Assembly (NCBI RefSeq): GCF_947179515.1
Contig: NC_067473.1
Span: 105,619,282-105,683,281, forward strand
Length of the DNA: 64,000 bases
Direction of reading: 5' to 3'
Source: Apodemus sylvaticus
Taxonomy: Eukaryota; Chordata; Mammalia; Rodentia; Muridae
This document shows positions 35,502 through 45,465 of the stretch, in pieces. Made by a program: the position numbers and the translations under genes. Each line of letters starts with the position of its first letter. Positions within the stretch are counted from its first letter, which is position 1. The notes beneath the pieces are model-generated. The model made no database searches. It saw nothing but the letters and a program-made list of their open reading frames with translations, and was not told the origin of the DNA.

Positions 35502-36773
35502 ATGGCAAAAGGCAAACGCAGGAACGTCACTAACAGAAATCAAGGCAATATGGCAACATCTGAACCCAATTCTCCTCTACCAACATGTCCTGGATACCCC
35601 ATCACACCAGTAAAACAAGATTTGGATTTAAAATCACTGGTCATGATGCTGGTACAGGAACACATGAAGGTCATACATAAAGAAATTCAGGAGACAATGG
35701 ATCAAAAGTTAGAAGCCCTTGCAAGGGAAACACAAAAATCATTGAAAGAAATCCAGGAGAATACAAAAGCCAACAAGGAGGAAATGCAAAAAACACTTAA
35801 AGAAATACAGGAGAACTTTGCTCAACAGGCTGAGGTCATGAAAGACGAAACACAAAAATCTCTTAAAGAAATACAGGAGAACTTTGGTCAACAGGCTGAG
35901 TTCATGAAAGAGAAAACACAAAAATCTCTTAAAGAATTACAGGAAAACACAAACATGCAAGTGAAGGAGCTAAGCAAAACCATCCAGGATCTAAAATCAG
36001 AAGTAGAAACAACTAAGAAAACTCAAAGGGAGACAACTTTGGAGATAGAAAGCCTTGGGAAGAAATCAGGGGACAGAGATACAAATATCAACAACAGAAT
36101 ACAAGAGATAGAAGAAAGAATCTCAGATGCTGAAGATTCCATAGAAACCATGGACTCAACAGTTAAAGAAAATGCAAAATGCAAAAAGCTTGTAACCCAA
36201 AATATCCAGGAAATCCAGGACACAATGAGAAGACCAAACCTAAGGATTATAGGCATAGAGGAGAGTGAAGATTTACAACTTAAAGGGCCAGCAAATATCT
36301 TCAATAAAATTATGGAAGAAAACTTCCCTAACCTAAAGAGAGAGATGCCCATGAATATACAAGAAGCCTACAGAACTCCAAACAGACTGGACCAGAACAG
36401 AAATACTTCCCGTCACATAATAATCAAAACACCAAATGTTCTAAACAAAGAAAGAATACTAAAGGCAGTAAGAGAAAAAGGCCAAGTAACATATAAAGGA
36501 AGACCTATCAGAATCACAGCAGACTTTTCACCTGAGACTATGAAGGCTAGAAGGTCCTGGGCAGATCTCATGCAGACTCTAAGAGAACACAAATGCCAAC
36601 CAAAACTACTATATCCAGCAAAACTCTCAATCACCATAGATGGAGAAACTAAGATATTTCATGACAAAACCAAGTTTACCCAATATCTATCCACAAACCC
36701 GGCCCTAAAAAGGATAATAGGAGGACAACACCAATACAAGGAGGGAAACTTCACCCTGGAAAAAGCAAGATAG
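35502..36773 (+). CDS. L1 ORF1 protein (RNA-binding retrotransposition chaperone), 423 aa
   Basis: ORF1p is the trimeric nucleic-acid chaperone that coats L1 RNA in the cytoplasm. The start, ATG with MAKGKRRN, is conserved in the other copy at 44920 (minus). The order is a basic N-terminus (1-20), a long coiled coil rich in K/E/Q (about 55-235), an RRM-like domain from about residue 243 (RRPNLRIIGIEE), and a C-terminal domain (about 340-415) with the conserved segment REHKCQPKLLYPAKLSI. The frame is uninterrupted to the stop at 36773. At 423 residues it exceeds the usual mouse length of about 360-370. The excess is in the coiled coil, where a 22-residue unit (LKEIQENF.QQAE.MK) is tandemly repeated at 35796-35861 and 35862-35927, with a partial third copy. 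ORF2 begins 59 bp downstream. Product function is inferred, not tested. Confidence 0.95.
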   Translation: MAKGKRRNVTNRNQGNMATSEPNSPLPTCPGYPITPVKQDLDLKSLVMMLVQEHMKVIHKEIQETMDQKLEALARETQKSLKEIQENTKANKEEMQKTLKEIQENFAQQAEVMKDETQKSLKEIQENFGQQAEFMKEKTQKSLKELQENTNMQVKELSKTIQDLKSEVETTKKTQRETTLEIESLGKKSGDRDTNINNRIQEIEERISDAEDSIETMDSTVKENAKCKKLVTQNIQEIQDTMRRPNLRIIGIEESEDLQLKGPANIFNKIMEENFPNLKREMPMNIQEAYRTPNRLDQNRNTSRHIIIKTPNVLNKERILKAVREKGQVTYKGRPIRITADFSPETMKARRSWADLMQTLREHKCQPKLLYPAKLSITIDGETKIFHDKTKFTQYLSTNPALKRIIGGQHQYKEGNFTLEKAR

Positions 36774-36832
36774 TAACCTTTCATCAAACCCAAAAGAAGT
36801 TAAGCATTCAAATTTAAAAAATAACGTCAAAA

Positions 36833-39800
36833 ATGATAGGAAGTAACAATCACTATTCCTTAATATCTCTTAACATCAATGGACTTAATGCCCCAATAAA
36901 AAGACACAGACTAACTGAATGGATACGTAAACAGGACCCTACATTTTGCTGCTTACAGGAAACACACCTCAGGGTCAAAGACAAACACTACCTTAGAGTA
37001 AAAGGCTGGAAGACAATTTTACAAGCAAATGGTCTCAGGAAACAAGCTGGAGTAGCCATTTTAATATCAGATAAAATTGACTTTCAACCCAAAGTCATCA
37101 AAAGAGACCCTGAGGGACACTTCTTGCTGGTCAAAGGAAAAATACAAAAAGAAGAACTGTCAATCCTGAACATCTATGCCCCAAATGCAAGGGCACCCTC
37201 TTTTGTAAAAGAAACTTTATTAAAACTAAAAGCACACATTGCACCTAACACAATAATTGTGGGTGACTTCAACACTGCACTTTCCTCAATGGACCGATCA
37301 GGAAAACAGAAACTAAACAGGGACACAATGAAACTAATTGAAGCTTTGGACCAATTAGATTTAACAGATATATATAGAACATTCTATCCTAAAACAAAAG
37401 AATATACCTTTTTCTCAGCACCTCATGGTACCTTCTCCAAAATCGACCATATAATTGGTCACAAGACAGACCTCAACAAATATAAGAAGATCGAACTAAT
37501 CCCATGCCTCCTATCTGATCACTATGGAGTAAAAGTGGTCTTCAATAGCAACAGAAACAACAGAAAGCCCACATACACGTGGAAACTGAACAATACTCTA
37601 CTCAATGATACCTTGGTCAAGGAAGAAATAAAGAAAGAAATTAAAGACTTTTTAGAACACAATGAAAATGAAAACACAACATACCCAAATCTATGGGACA
37701 CAATGAAAGCAGTGCTAAGAGGAAAACTCATAGCCCTGAGTGCCTCCAAAAAGAAAATGGAGAGAGCATACATTACCAGCTTAATGACACACCTGAAAGC
37801 CCTGGAACAAAAAGAAGCTATTTCGCCCAGGAGGAGTAGAAGGCAGGAAATCATCAAACTCAGGGCCGAAATCAATCAAGTAGAAACAAAGAGAACCATA
37901 CAAAAAATCAACAATACCAGGAGCTGGTTCTTTGAGAAAATCAACAAGATAGATAAACCCTTAGCCAGAATGACCAAAGGGCACAGAGAAAGTATCCAAA
38001 TTAACAAACTTAGAAATGAAAAGGGAGATATAACAACGGAAACTGAGGAAATCCAAAAAATCATCAGATCCTACTACAAGAGCCTATACTCAACACAACT
38101 GGAGAATCTGGAGGAAATGGACAATTTCCTTGACAGATACCAAATACCAAAATTAAATCAGGACCAACTAGACCATCTAAACAGTCCCATAATGCCTAAA
38201 GAAATAGAAGGAGTCATAGAAAGTCTTCCAACCAAAAAAAGCACAGGACCAGATGGCTTCAGTGCAGAATTCTACCAGACCTTCAAAGAAGAGTTAACAC
38301 CAATACTCTTCAAACTATTCCACAAAATAGAAACAGAAGGAACACTACCCAATTCCTTCTACGAAGCCACAATTACGCTGATACCAAAGCCACACAAAGA
38401 TCCAACAAAGAAAGAGAACTTCAGACCAATTTCCCTTATGAACATCGATGCAAAAATACTCAATAAAATTCTTGCCAACCGAATCCAAGAACACATCAAA
38501 ACGATCATCCACCATGATCAAGTAGGCTTTATCCCGGGAATGCAGGGTTGGTTCAATATACGGAAATCCATCAATACAATCCACTACATAAACAAACTCA
38601 AAGAACAAAACCACATGGTCATTTCATTGGATGCTGAAAAAGCATTTGACAAGATTCAGCATCCCTTCATGCTTAAAGTCTTGGAGAGAACAGGAATTCA
38701 AGGCCCATACCTAAACATAGTAAAAGCAATATACAGCAAACCGGTAGCCAGCATCAAACTAAATGGAGAGAAACTTGAAGCAATCCCACTGAAATCAGGG
38801 ACCAGACAAGGCTGCCCCCTTTCTCCTTATCTTTTCAATATTGTACTTGAGGTACTAGCTCGGGCAATTCGACAACATAAGGAGGTCAAAGGGATACAAA
38901 TTGGAAAGGAAGAAGTCAAACTATCATTATTTGCAGATGACATGATCGTCTACCTAAGTGACCCAAAGAACTCCACTAGAGAGCTCCTACAGCTGATAAA
39001 CAACTTCAGCAAAGTGGCAGGTTATAAAGTCAACTCAAGCAAATCAGTGGCCTTCCTATACTCAAAGGATAAGCAGGCTGAGAAAGAAATTAGGGAAATG
39101 ACCCCCTTCACAATAGCCACAAACAGTATAAAGTATCTTGGGGTGACTCTTACCAAACATGTGAAAGATCTGTATGACAAGAACTTCAAGACTCTGAAGA
39201 AGGAAATGGAAGAAGACCTCAAAAAATGGGAAAACCTCCCATGCTCATGGATCGGCAGAATCAATATAGTTAAAATGGCCATTTTGCCTAAAGCACTATA
39301 CAGATTCAATGCAATACCCATCAAAATCCCAACTCAATTCTTCACAGAGTTAGAAAGAGCAATTATCAAATTCATCTGGAACAACAAAAAACCCAGGATA
39401 GCTAAAACTATTCTCAGCAACAAAAGGAAATCTGGGGGAATCAGTATCCCTGACCTCAAGCAATACTACAGAGCAATAGTGTTAAAAACTGCATGGTATT
39501 GGTACAGTGACAGGCAGGAGGATCAATGGAACAGGATTGAAGATCCAGAAATGAACCCACACACCAATGGCCACTTGATCCTCGACAAAGAGGCTGAAAA
39601 CATCCAATGGAAAAAAGATAGCCTTTTTCAACAAATGGTGCTGGTTCAACTGGAGGTCAGCATGCAGAAGAATGCGAATTGATCCATCCTTGTCTCCTTG
39701 TACTAAGCTCAAATCCAAATGGATCAAGGACCTCCACATAAAGCCAGACACTCTGAAGCTAATAGAAAAAAAACTGGGGAAGACCATTGAGGACATCGGT

Positions 39801-40657
39801 ACAGGGAGAAAGTTTCTGAACAGAACACCAATAGCGTATGCTCTAAGAGCAAGAATTGACAAATGGGACCTCATAAAATTACAAAGTTTCTGTAAGGCAA
39901 AGGACACCATCAAGAGGACAAATCGGCAACCAACAAATTGGGAAAAGATCTTCACCAATCCTACATCAGATAAGGGCTAATATCCAATATATATAAAGAA
40001 CTCAAGAAGTTAGACTCCAGAAAACCAAACAACCCTATTAAAAAATGGGGTACAGAGTTAAACAAAGAATTCTCACCTGAAGAACTTCGGATGGCGGAGA
40101 AGCATCTTAAAAAATGCTCAACTTCATTAGTCATTAGGGAAATGCAAATCAAAACAACCCTAAGATTTCATCTTACACCAGTCAGAATGGCTAAGATTAA
40201 AAATTCAGGAGACAGCAGGTGTTGGAGAGGGTGTGGAGAAAGAGGAACACTCCTCCACTGCTGGTGGGGTTGCAAATTGGTACAACCACTCTGGAAATCA
40301 GTCTGGTGGTTCCTCCGAAAACTGGGCACCTTACTTCCAGAAGATCCTGCTATACCACTCCTGGGCATATACCCAGAAGACTCCCCACCATGTAATAAGG
40401 ATACATGTTCTACTATGTTCATAGCAGCCCTATTTGTAATTGCCAGATGCTGGAAAGAACCCAGGTATCCCTCAACAGAAGAGTGGATGCAAAAAATGTG
40501 GTATATCTACACAATGGAGTACTATTCAGCCATTAGAAACAATGAATTCATGAAATTCTTAGGCAAATGGATGGAGCTAGAGAATATCATACTAAGTGAG
40601 GTAACCCAGACTCAAAAGGTGAATCATGGTATGCACTCACTAATAAGTGGATATTAA
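36833..40657 (+). pseudogene. L1 ORF2 (endonuclease/reverse transcriptase) with +1 and -1 frameshifts
   Basis: ORF2p nicks target DNA and reverse-transcribes L1 RNA. The first 949 codons (36833-39682) are open. The apurinic/apyrimidinic-type endonuclease (1-239) keeps N14, E43, D145, N147, D205, D229 and H230. The reverse transcriptase keeps D600 (SLDAEKAFD) and the FADD box at residues 700-703. A run of five T at 39624-39628, against four in the copy at 48.15 kb, shifts the frame. The correct sequence continues one frame over to a TAA at 39978-39980. A one-base loss at about 39971-39976 restores the original frame, which is then open to the TAA at 40655-40657. The C-terminal Cys-rich motif C-x3-C-x7-H-x4-C lies at 40220-40273. 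As it stands, translation would stop at 39682, losing the C-terminal third segment and the Cys motif. Known L1 genetics suggests that this form is inactive, but I cannot exclude a sequencing error in a homopolymer. Confidence 0.95.
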
Positions 40658-40940
40658 CCTAGAAAACTGGAATACCCAAAACATAATCCACACATCAAAT
40701 GAGGTACAAGAAGAAAGGAGGAGTGGCCCCTGGTTCTGGAAAGACTCAGTGAAACAGTATTCAGCAAAACCAGAACGAGGAAGTGGGAAGGGGTGGGTGG
40801 GAGGACAGGGGAAGAGAAGGGGGTTTGCGGGACTTTCGGGGAGTGGGGGGGCTAGAAAAGGGGAAATCATTTGAAATGTAAATAAATTATATCGAATAAT
40901 AAAAAAAAATTATAATGAAAAAAAAAAAAAAAAAAAAAAA
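40658..40940 (+). other. L1 3' UTR with G-rich polypurine tract and poly(A)
   Basis: The 3' UTR carries a long purine-rich segment (about 40775-40862) with several runs of three to seven G. This is the conserved G-quadruplex-prone tract of L1 3' UTRs. The end is 'atttgaaatgtaaataaatt', then A8-9, a short 'ttataatg' interruption, and about 22 A before the target-site duplication. Confidence 0.9.
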
Positions 40941-40958
40941 AGAAATTGTCTATTTGAC

Positions 40959-40985
40959 ATCTGCCCAGGATCTTCTCCTACCTTT
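40959..40985 (-). repeat. Stub of the old antisense L1 ORF1 interrupted by the MaLR
   Basis: 'atctgcccaggatcttct' is the reverse complement of the L1 ORF1 segment that directly follows the sequence at 32310-32337. It resumes the old element on the far side of the MaLR and the full-length L1. It is short, but it falls exactly where expected. Confidence 0.7.
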
Positions 40986-41331
40986 CTTCCTTTTTTTTTT
41001 AACTGTCTCCTTTTTTTTTTTTATTTTCTAAATTCTTTGTTTACATTCCAAATTCTTTCCCCTTTCCAAGTTCCCCCCTCCCCATATGTCCCCTAAGCCT
41101 TCTCTATACCCATTCTCCAATCACCTCCTTCCTTTTTGTCTGTCCTGTTACTCCCCTACAATGCTGGATCAGGCCATTCCAGGATCAGGGCCCTCTCCGT
41201 ACTTCTACATGGGAATCATTTGATATGCTATTTGTGTCTTGGGTATTCAGAGCTTCTGGGCTAGTTAATATCCACTTATCAGTGATTGCATTCCATGTAT
41301 ATTCTTTTGTGATTGGGTTACCTCAGTTCTT

Positions 41332-43656
41332 GTCATATAGATCTTTCACTTGTTTGGTTAGAGTCACACCAAGATACTTTATATTGTTTGTGGCTATTTT
41401 GAAGGGTGTCATTTCCCTAACTTCTTTCTCAGCCTTTGAATATAGGAAGGCAACTGATTTGCTTGAGATGATTTTATAACCAGCCACACTGCTGAAGTTG
41501 TTTATCAGCTGTAGGAGTTCTCTGGTGGAGGTTTTTGGGTCACTTAAGTAGACTATCATGTCATCTGCAAATAGTGATAATTTGACTTCTTTTTTTTCCA
41601 ATTTGTATCCCCTTAACTTCCATATGTTGTCTAATTGCTCTAGCTAGAACTTCAAGTACTATATTGAAAAGATATGGAGAGAGAGGACAGCCTTGTCTAG
41701 TCCCTGATTTTAGTGGGATTGCTTCAAGTTTCTCTCCATTTAGTTTGATGTTGGCTACCGGTTTGCTGTATATTGCTTTAATGATGTTTAGGTATGGGCC
41801 TTGAATTCCTGTTCTTTCCAATACTTTTAGCATGAAAGGATGCCTGATTTTGTCAAATGCTTTTTCTGCATCTAATGAGATGATCATATGGTTTTTTTTC
41901 TTTGAGTTTGTTTATGTAGTGGATAGCATTGATAGATTTCCTTATATTGAACCATCCCTGCATCCCTGGGATGAAGCCTACTTGATCATGGTGGATGGTC
42001 ATTTTGATGTGTTCTTGGATTCAGTTGGCAAGAATTTTATTAAGTATTTTTGCATCAATATTCATAAGAGAAATTGGCATGAAGTTCTCTTTCTTTGTTG
42101 AATCTTTGTGTGGTTTTGGTATCAGCATAATTGTGGCTTCATGGAACGAGTTGGGTAGAGTTCCTTCTGTTTCTATTTTGTGGAATAGTTTGAAAAGTAT
42201 TGGTATTAGGTCTTCTATGAAGGTCTGATAGAACTCTGCACTGAAGCCATCTGGTCCCATGCTTTTTTTGGTTGGGAGACTTTCTATGACCCTTTTTATT
42301 TCTTCAGGTGTTATGGGACTGTTTAGTTGATCTATTTGATCCTGATTTAGTTTTGATGTCGGATATCTGTCTAGGAAACTGTCCATTTCCTCCAGATTCT
42401 CCAGTTGTGTTGAGTATCGGCTTTTGTAGTAGTATCTAATGATTTTTTGAATTTCCTCAGTTTCTGTTGTTATATCTCCCTTTTCATTTTAAGTTTGTTA
42501 ATCTGGATACCGTCTCTGTGTCCTTTGGTTAGTCTGGCTAAGGGTTTATCTATCTTGTTGATTTTCTCAAAGAACAAGCTCTGGGTTTTGTTGATTCTTT
42601 GTATGGTTCTCTTTGTTTCTACTTGATTGATTTCTGCCCTGAGTTTGATGATTTCCTGCAGTCTACTCCTCCTGGGTGAAATTGCTTCTTTTGTTCCAGG
42701 GCTTTCAGATGTGTCATTAAGCTGTGAGTGTATGCTCTCTCCATTTTCTTTTTGCAGGCACTATGTGTTTTCCTCTTAGCAGTGCTTTCATTGTGTCCCA
42801 TAGATTTGGGTATGTTCTGTCTTCATTTTCATTAAGTTCTAAAAAGTCTTTAATTTCTTTATTTCTTCCTTGACCAAGGTATCATTGAGTAGAATATTGT
42901 TCAGTTTCCACCTGTATGTGGGTTTTCTCTTGTTTTTGTTGCTATTGAAGACCACTTTTACTCCATAGTGATCTGATAGGAGGCATGGGATTAGTTCGAT
43001 CTTCTTATATTTGTTGAGGTCTGTCTTGTGACCAATTATATGGTCAATTTTGGAAAAGGTACCATGAGGTGCTGAAAAAAAGTATATTCTTTTGCTTTGG
43101 GATGAAATGTTCTATATATATCTGTTAAATCTAATTGGTCCAAAGCTTCAATTAGTTTCATTGTGTCCCTGTTTAGTTTCTGTTTTCCTGATCGGTCCAT
43201 TGAGGAAAGTGCAGTGTTGAAGTCACCCACAATTATTGTGTTAGGTGCAATGTGTGCTTTGAGCTTTAATAAAGTGTCTTTTATGAACGATGGTGCCCTT
43301 GCATTTGGAGCATATATGTTCAGGATTGAGAGTTCTTCTTGTTGTATTTTTCCTTTGACCAGCAAGAAGTGTCCCTCAGAGTCTCTTTTGATGACTTTGG
43401 GTTGAAAGTCAATTTTATCTGATATTAAAATGGCTACTCCAGCTTGTTTCCTGAGACCATTTGCTTGTAAAATTGTCTTCCAGCCTTTTACTCTAAGGTA
43501 GTGTTTGTCTTTGACCCTGGGGTGTGTTTCCTGTATGCAGCAAAATGTAGGGTCCTGTTTACCTATCCAGTCAGTTAGTCTATGTCTTTTTATTGGGGCA
43601 TTGAGTCCATTGATGTTAAGAGATATTAAGGAATAGTGATTGTTACTTCCTGTCAT
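41332..43656 (-). pseudogene. Broken, internally deleted L1 ORF2
   Basis: The ATG at 43656 starts an endonuclease domain that is open for 206 codons (43036-43656), retaining N14, E43 and the GDFN box. A frameshift then follows. Reverse transcriptase pieces are open at 42021-42386, 41561-41887 (SLDAEKAFD) and 41323-41601 (FADDM) in different frames. The region equivalent to 39187-40598 of the sense L1, including the Cys-rich motif, is deleted at 41332. No functional enzyme is encoded. Confidence 0.9.
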
Positions 43657-43715
43657 TTTTGACGTTATTTTTTAAATTTGATTGGTTATCTTCTTTTGGG
43701 TTTGATGAAAGGTTA

Positions 43716-44920
43716 CTATCTTTCTTTTTCCAGGGTGAAGTTTCCCTCTTTGTATTGGTGTTTTCCTCCTATTATCCTTTGTAGGGCTGGGTTTGTGGAT
43801 AGATATTGGGTAAACTTGGTTTTGTCATGGAATATCTTAGTTTCTCCATCTATGGTGATTGAGAGTTTTGCTGGATATAGTAATTTTGGCTGGCATTTGT
43901 GTTCTCTTAGAGTCTGCATGAAATCTGCGTAGGATCTTCTAGCCTTCATAGTCTCAGGTGCAATGTCTGTGTGATTCTGATAGGTCTTCCTTTATATGTT
44001 ACTTGGCCTTTTTCTCTTACTGCCTTTAATATTCTTTCCTTGTTTAGTACATTTGGTGTTTTGATTATTATGTGACAGGAAGTATTTCTGTTCTGGTCCA
44101 GTCTGTTTGGAGTTCTTTAGGCTTCTTGTAAATTCATGGGCATCTCTCTCTTTAGGTTAGGGAAGTTTTCTTCCATAATTTTATTGAAGATGTTTGCTGG
44201 CCCTTTAAGTTGTAAATCTTCACTCTCATCTATGCCTATAATCCTTAGGTTTGGTCTTCTCATTGTGTCCTGTATTTCCTGGATATTTTGGGTTACAAGT
44301 TTTTTGTATTTTGCATTTTCTTTAACTGTTGAGTCCATGGTTTCTATGGTATCTTCAGCATCTGAGATTCTTTGTTCTATCTCTTGTATTCTGTTGTTGA
44401 TATTTGCATCTATGTCCCCTGATTTCTTCCCAAGGCTTTCTATCTCCAAAGTTGTCTCCCTTTGAGTTTTCTTAGTTGTTTCTACTTCTGATTTTAGATC
44501 CTGAATGGTTTTGCTTAGCTCCTTCACTTGCTTGTTTGTGCTTTCCTGTAATTCTTTAAGAGATTTTTGTGTTTCATCTTTCATGACCTCAGTCTGTTGA
44601 CCAAAGTTCTCCTGTATTTCTTTAAGTGTTTTTTGCATTTCTTCCTTATTGGCTTTTGTATTCTCCTCAATTTCTTTCAATGATTTTTGTGTTTCCCTTG
44701 CAAGGGCTTCTAACTTTTGATCCATTTTCTCCTGAATTTCTTTAAATATGCCCTTCATGTGTTCCTGTACTAGCATCATGACCAGTGATTTTAAATCCAA
44801 GTCTTGTTTTACTGGTGTGATGGGGTATCCAGGACATGCTGGTAAAGGAGAATTGGGTTCAAATATTGCCATATTGCCTTGATTTCTGTTAGTGACGTTC
44901 CTGCGTTTGCCTTTTGCCAT
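43716..44920 (-). pseudogene. Broken L1 ORF1
   Basis: The ATG at 44920 opens a 267-codon frame (44117-44920) with the same basic N-terminus, coiled coil and RRM start as the ORF1 at 35502. The frame stops at about 44117. The C-terminal domain reappears in another frame at 43716-43949 (REHKCQPKLLYPAKLSI is present), so at least one frameshift lies near 43950-44117. The coiled coil holds only one copy of the 22-residue unit that is duplicated in the sense L1. Confidence 0.9.
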
Positions 44921-44929
44921 CTACTTCTC

Positions 44930-45465
44930 ACTGGTGATAGTTGGTCTTGTCAATGCTGGACTCACCAGTGCAAGCTGACTCTTCCCAGGTGGCCTCTGGT
45001 GCACAGCTTACCTCCTGCACTGCCTGGAGACAGGGTGCTGTTGCCCAGGCTGTTCACATCCCTAAGCAGACACCTGAAGGCTCCTGCTGGGGCCCGCTGG
45101 ATTCACCAGAGCACACTGACTTCTCCCAACTGGCATCCCGGAAGCCCCTCTTGCCTCTTGCAGGACCTGGAGATGTGGTGTTGCTGTCCAGGCTGATCTG
45201 GATCCGGAAGCAGAGAGATTTGAAGGCTCCTGCCAGAGGCATCAGGACTGGAACCTAAGCTCCCTGCCACCAGAGCAAGCTGTGTGCTCCCAGATTGCCT
45301 CTGGGTGCATACCTGGTCTCCTGCATTTCCTGGAGACGGAGCACTGTGGCCCAGGCTGTTCAGATCCTGAAGCAGACACCTGAAAGCTCCTGCCCAGGGC
45401 CCGCTGGGTTCAACAGAGCACACTGACTTCTCTCAACCGGCCTCCCGGAAGCCCCTCTTGTTTAC
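44930..45465 (-). promoter_or_regulatory. L1 5' UTR of the antisense copy, with diverged ~150-bp tandem units
   Basis: Three related segments begin near 45012, 45158 and 45312 (plus-strand 'cctggaga' followed by 'ccaggctg'). 'cccggaagcccctcttg' recurs at 45137 and 45449. They correspond to the tether region before ORF1 in the sense L1 (about 35220-35420). This is probably the promoter-proximal 5' UTR of a dead element. Confidence 0.6.

Larger units (their letters stand above)
34272..40958 (+). mobile_element. Near-complete LINE-1 with target-site duplication
   Basis: The element body is 34291-40940. It is flanked by aagaaattgtctatttgac at 34272-34290 and the same sequence less its first A at 40941-40958, an 18-19 bp target-site duplication. 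All parts are present: a GC-rich 5' UTR with monomers (34291-35501), intact ORF1, a 59-bp spacer, ORF2 with two frameshifts, a 3' UTR with a G-rich tract, and poly(A). It inserted at the last bases of a MaLR 3' LTR. Retained CpGs and few frame lesions argue for a younger insertion than the other L1 copies here. The 3' end type ('ttatatcgaataa') recurs at 46.88, 54.5 and 58.7 kb. The subfamily cannot be named by eye. Confidence 0.97.
41000..45465 (-). mobile_element. Antisense L1, nearly full length but with a ~1.4-kb internal deletion
   Basis: Read on the minus strand: a 5' UTR with tandem units (about 44930-45465), ORF1 from the ATG at 44920, ORF2 from the ATG at 43656, then a 3' UTR and T-rich end near 41000-41040. 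At about 41332 the ORF2 sequence jumps from the equivalent of 39186 to about 40598 in the L1 at 34-41 kb, removing the ORF2 C-terminal region. The 3' UTR type ('ttctttgtttacattccaaa' on plus) differs from the full-length L1 and matches the fragment at 52.5 kb. Many frame lesions make it dead. No target-site duplication seen. An alternative reading is two abutting insertions. Confidence 0.85.

Noticed and set aside
34375..35543. Several overlapping 70-143 codon frames on both strands in the GC-rich region
   Set aside because: They lie in the L1 5' UTR, where high GC removes stop codons. They overlap each other, have no domain, and do not continue into ORF1.
35741..35960. Regular repeats considered as a CRISPR-like array
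   Set aside because: The repeats are contiguous, without spacers, and in frame inside the ORF1 coiled coil of a mammalian retroelement.
36023..39324. Minus-strand frames of 60-117 codons opposite ORF1 and ORF2
   Set aside because: They are antisense shadows of the L1 ORFs, hydrophobic and without family features.
43163..44465. Plus-strand frames such as 43163-43405 and 44136-44465
   Set aside because: Antisense shadows of the decayed L1 on the minus strand.
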